Positions 63,466 through 64,000 of a DNA stretch of 64,000 bases are shown here, one piece after another. Within the stretch, counting starts at the first letter, position 1. The number at the start of each line of letters is the position of its first letter. Under the pieces are notes generated by a model, which saw only the letters and a program-made list of their open reading frames with translations, ran no database searches and was not told where the DNA came from. This DNA is from Acinetobacter lwoffii (lineage in GTDB: Bacteria > Pseudomonadota > Gammaproteobacteria > Pseudomonadales > Moraxellaceae), in contig SPVA01000103.1 in the NCBI GenBank assembly GCA_013530545.1, positions 1 through 64,000 of the forward strand, written 5' to 3'. Position numbers and translations under genes: made by a program.

Positions 63466-64000
63466 TTAGAGTTGTTGTAGCATCAGTTTTGGATAATCGG
63501 TAATCAACCCCTGAATGCCCCAGTCTCGCAGTTGTTTGGCACGGGTGACATCATTCACTGTCCAGACACTGATATTCAACTCGGCAGCCTGAGTGGCTTG
63601 AATCAGGTCTTTACTGGCTAGTTCATCCATCCAGCCAATATGACAGCATCCCAGTTCCAGCGCCTGATCAATAGCTTGATGTTTGACATCGGTTTCAACC
63701 AATAAACCGCGTTTTAAACGTGAGTTTTGCTGTTTGAAAGCATCCAAAATTTTGGCATCAAAGCTAGTAATAATGGCTGCTTGTTCATAGCCTTGCAGTT
63801 GTTGTTCGACTTCAAACGCGATTTTTTCAGCTGCCTCTTCAGATGCTACGCTTTTAATTTCGACTTCAATATGCTCAAAATTTCGAATGACATTTAAGGT
63901 TTGATCGAGCAGTGGGGTTGCTTCGATTTTATTCCATTCTGACCAGGCCATTGCGTGATTATATTGGGTAAGATCTTGACGGTTACACTCATATAGATGC
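63466..64000 (-). CDS. Glycerophosphodiester phosphodiesterase family, C-terminal part
   Basis: The frame stays open to the window edge, so the 5' end is missing. The visible 178 residues have VEIKSVASEEAAEKIAFE, AAIITSFDAKILDAF, NISVWTVND and GLITDYPKLML, the back half of a GDPD TIM barrel. The N-terminal HRG motif is outside the window. GDPDs split glycerophosphodiesters into glycerol-3-phosphate and an alcohol. The ATG at 63951 lies within a longer conserved frame and is not the real start. Confidence 0.85.
   Translation of the reverse strand, partial: HLYECNRQDLTQYNHAMAWSEWNKIEATPLLDQTLNVIRNFEHIEVEIKSVASEEAAEKIAFEVEQQLQGYEQAAIITSFDAKILDAFKQQNSRLKRGLLVETDVKHQAIDQALELGCCHIGWMDELASKDLIQATQAAELNISVWTVNDVTRAKQLRDWGIQGLITDYPKLMLQQL

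Noticed and set aside
1-64000. tRNA, rRNA, riboswitch or prophage
   Set aside because: I scanned intergenic regions and saw no tRNA-like cloverleaf with a CCA-type end, no rRNA sequence, no known riboswitch pattern and no phage structural genes.

Overview
The window looks like an Acinetobacter chromosome (Gammaproteobacteria, Moraxellaceae). The strongest evidence is a lipooligosaccharide outer-core (OC) type glycosyltransferase block lying between ilvE and aspS, the arrangement known from Acinetobacter. The gene block rlmN-pilF-rodZ-ispG-hisS-yfgM-bamB-der, the baeS-baeR pair, IS982 and solo tnpB elements, moderate GC in the core genes and very AT-rich accessory segments all fit. The species cannot be fixed from the sequence alone.

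Layout. 1-1033: nested, broken insertion sequences (the end of an IS3-type element inside an IS481-type remnant, beside an IS5/ISL2-type orfA). 1034-5761: very AT-rich DNA carrying a four-gene chaperone-usher pilus operon, probably acquired. 6030-8712: a GT4 glycosyltransferase, a PAP2 phosphatase, iscX and ndk. 8835-17544: a conserved housekeeping run covering rRNA/tRNA modification (rlmN), type IV pilus assembly (pilF), cell shape (rodZ), isoprenoids (ispG), tRNA charging (hisS), outer-membrane assembly (yfgM, bamB) and ribosome assembly (der). 17683-25851: a PPTase, an SDR, mazG, a ComEA-like protein, pcnB-folK-panB-panC (RNA tailing, folate, pantothenate), rapZ-HPr and darP. 26565-33076: an orphan sensor kinase, a solo TnpB element, glnE and ilvE. 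33205-40641: the OC-like locus, with at least six sugar-transfer-related genes including a Stealth-family phosphotransferase, split by an intact IS982 element with a 6-bp target duplication. 40649-43652: an LpxL/LpxM-type acyltransferase, a small membrane protein and aspS. 43815-47995: a DUF4184 membrane protein, a second solo TnpB and a Zur-box-preceded ZnuD-type receptor whose 5' end is frameshifted. 48102-64000: a phospholipase-D-like protein, small envelope proteins, psiE, two tandem acyl-CoA dehydrogenases, a Spy-like lipoprotein divergent from baeSR, a GNAT, MmcQ, selO, an acyl-CoA desaturase and the end of a GDPD gene.

Themes. Much of the window serves the envelope: LOS core sugars and acyl chains, BamB, RodZ, PilF, the usher pilus, zinc uptake, BaeSR stress sensing and fatty-acid oxidation/desaturation. 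The items most worth a second look are the two solo TnpB elements, which share right-end sequence and differ in their catalytic and zinc-ribbon residues; the Stealth and DUF115-like genes in the OC locus; the broken zinc receptor under an intact Zur box; and the Spy-like duplicated lipoprotein next to baeSR. I found no CRISPR array, tRNA or rRNA gene.
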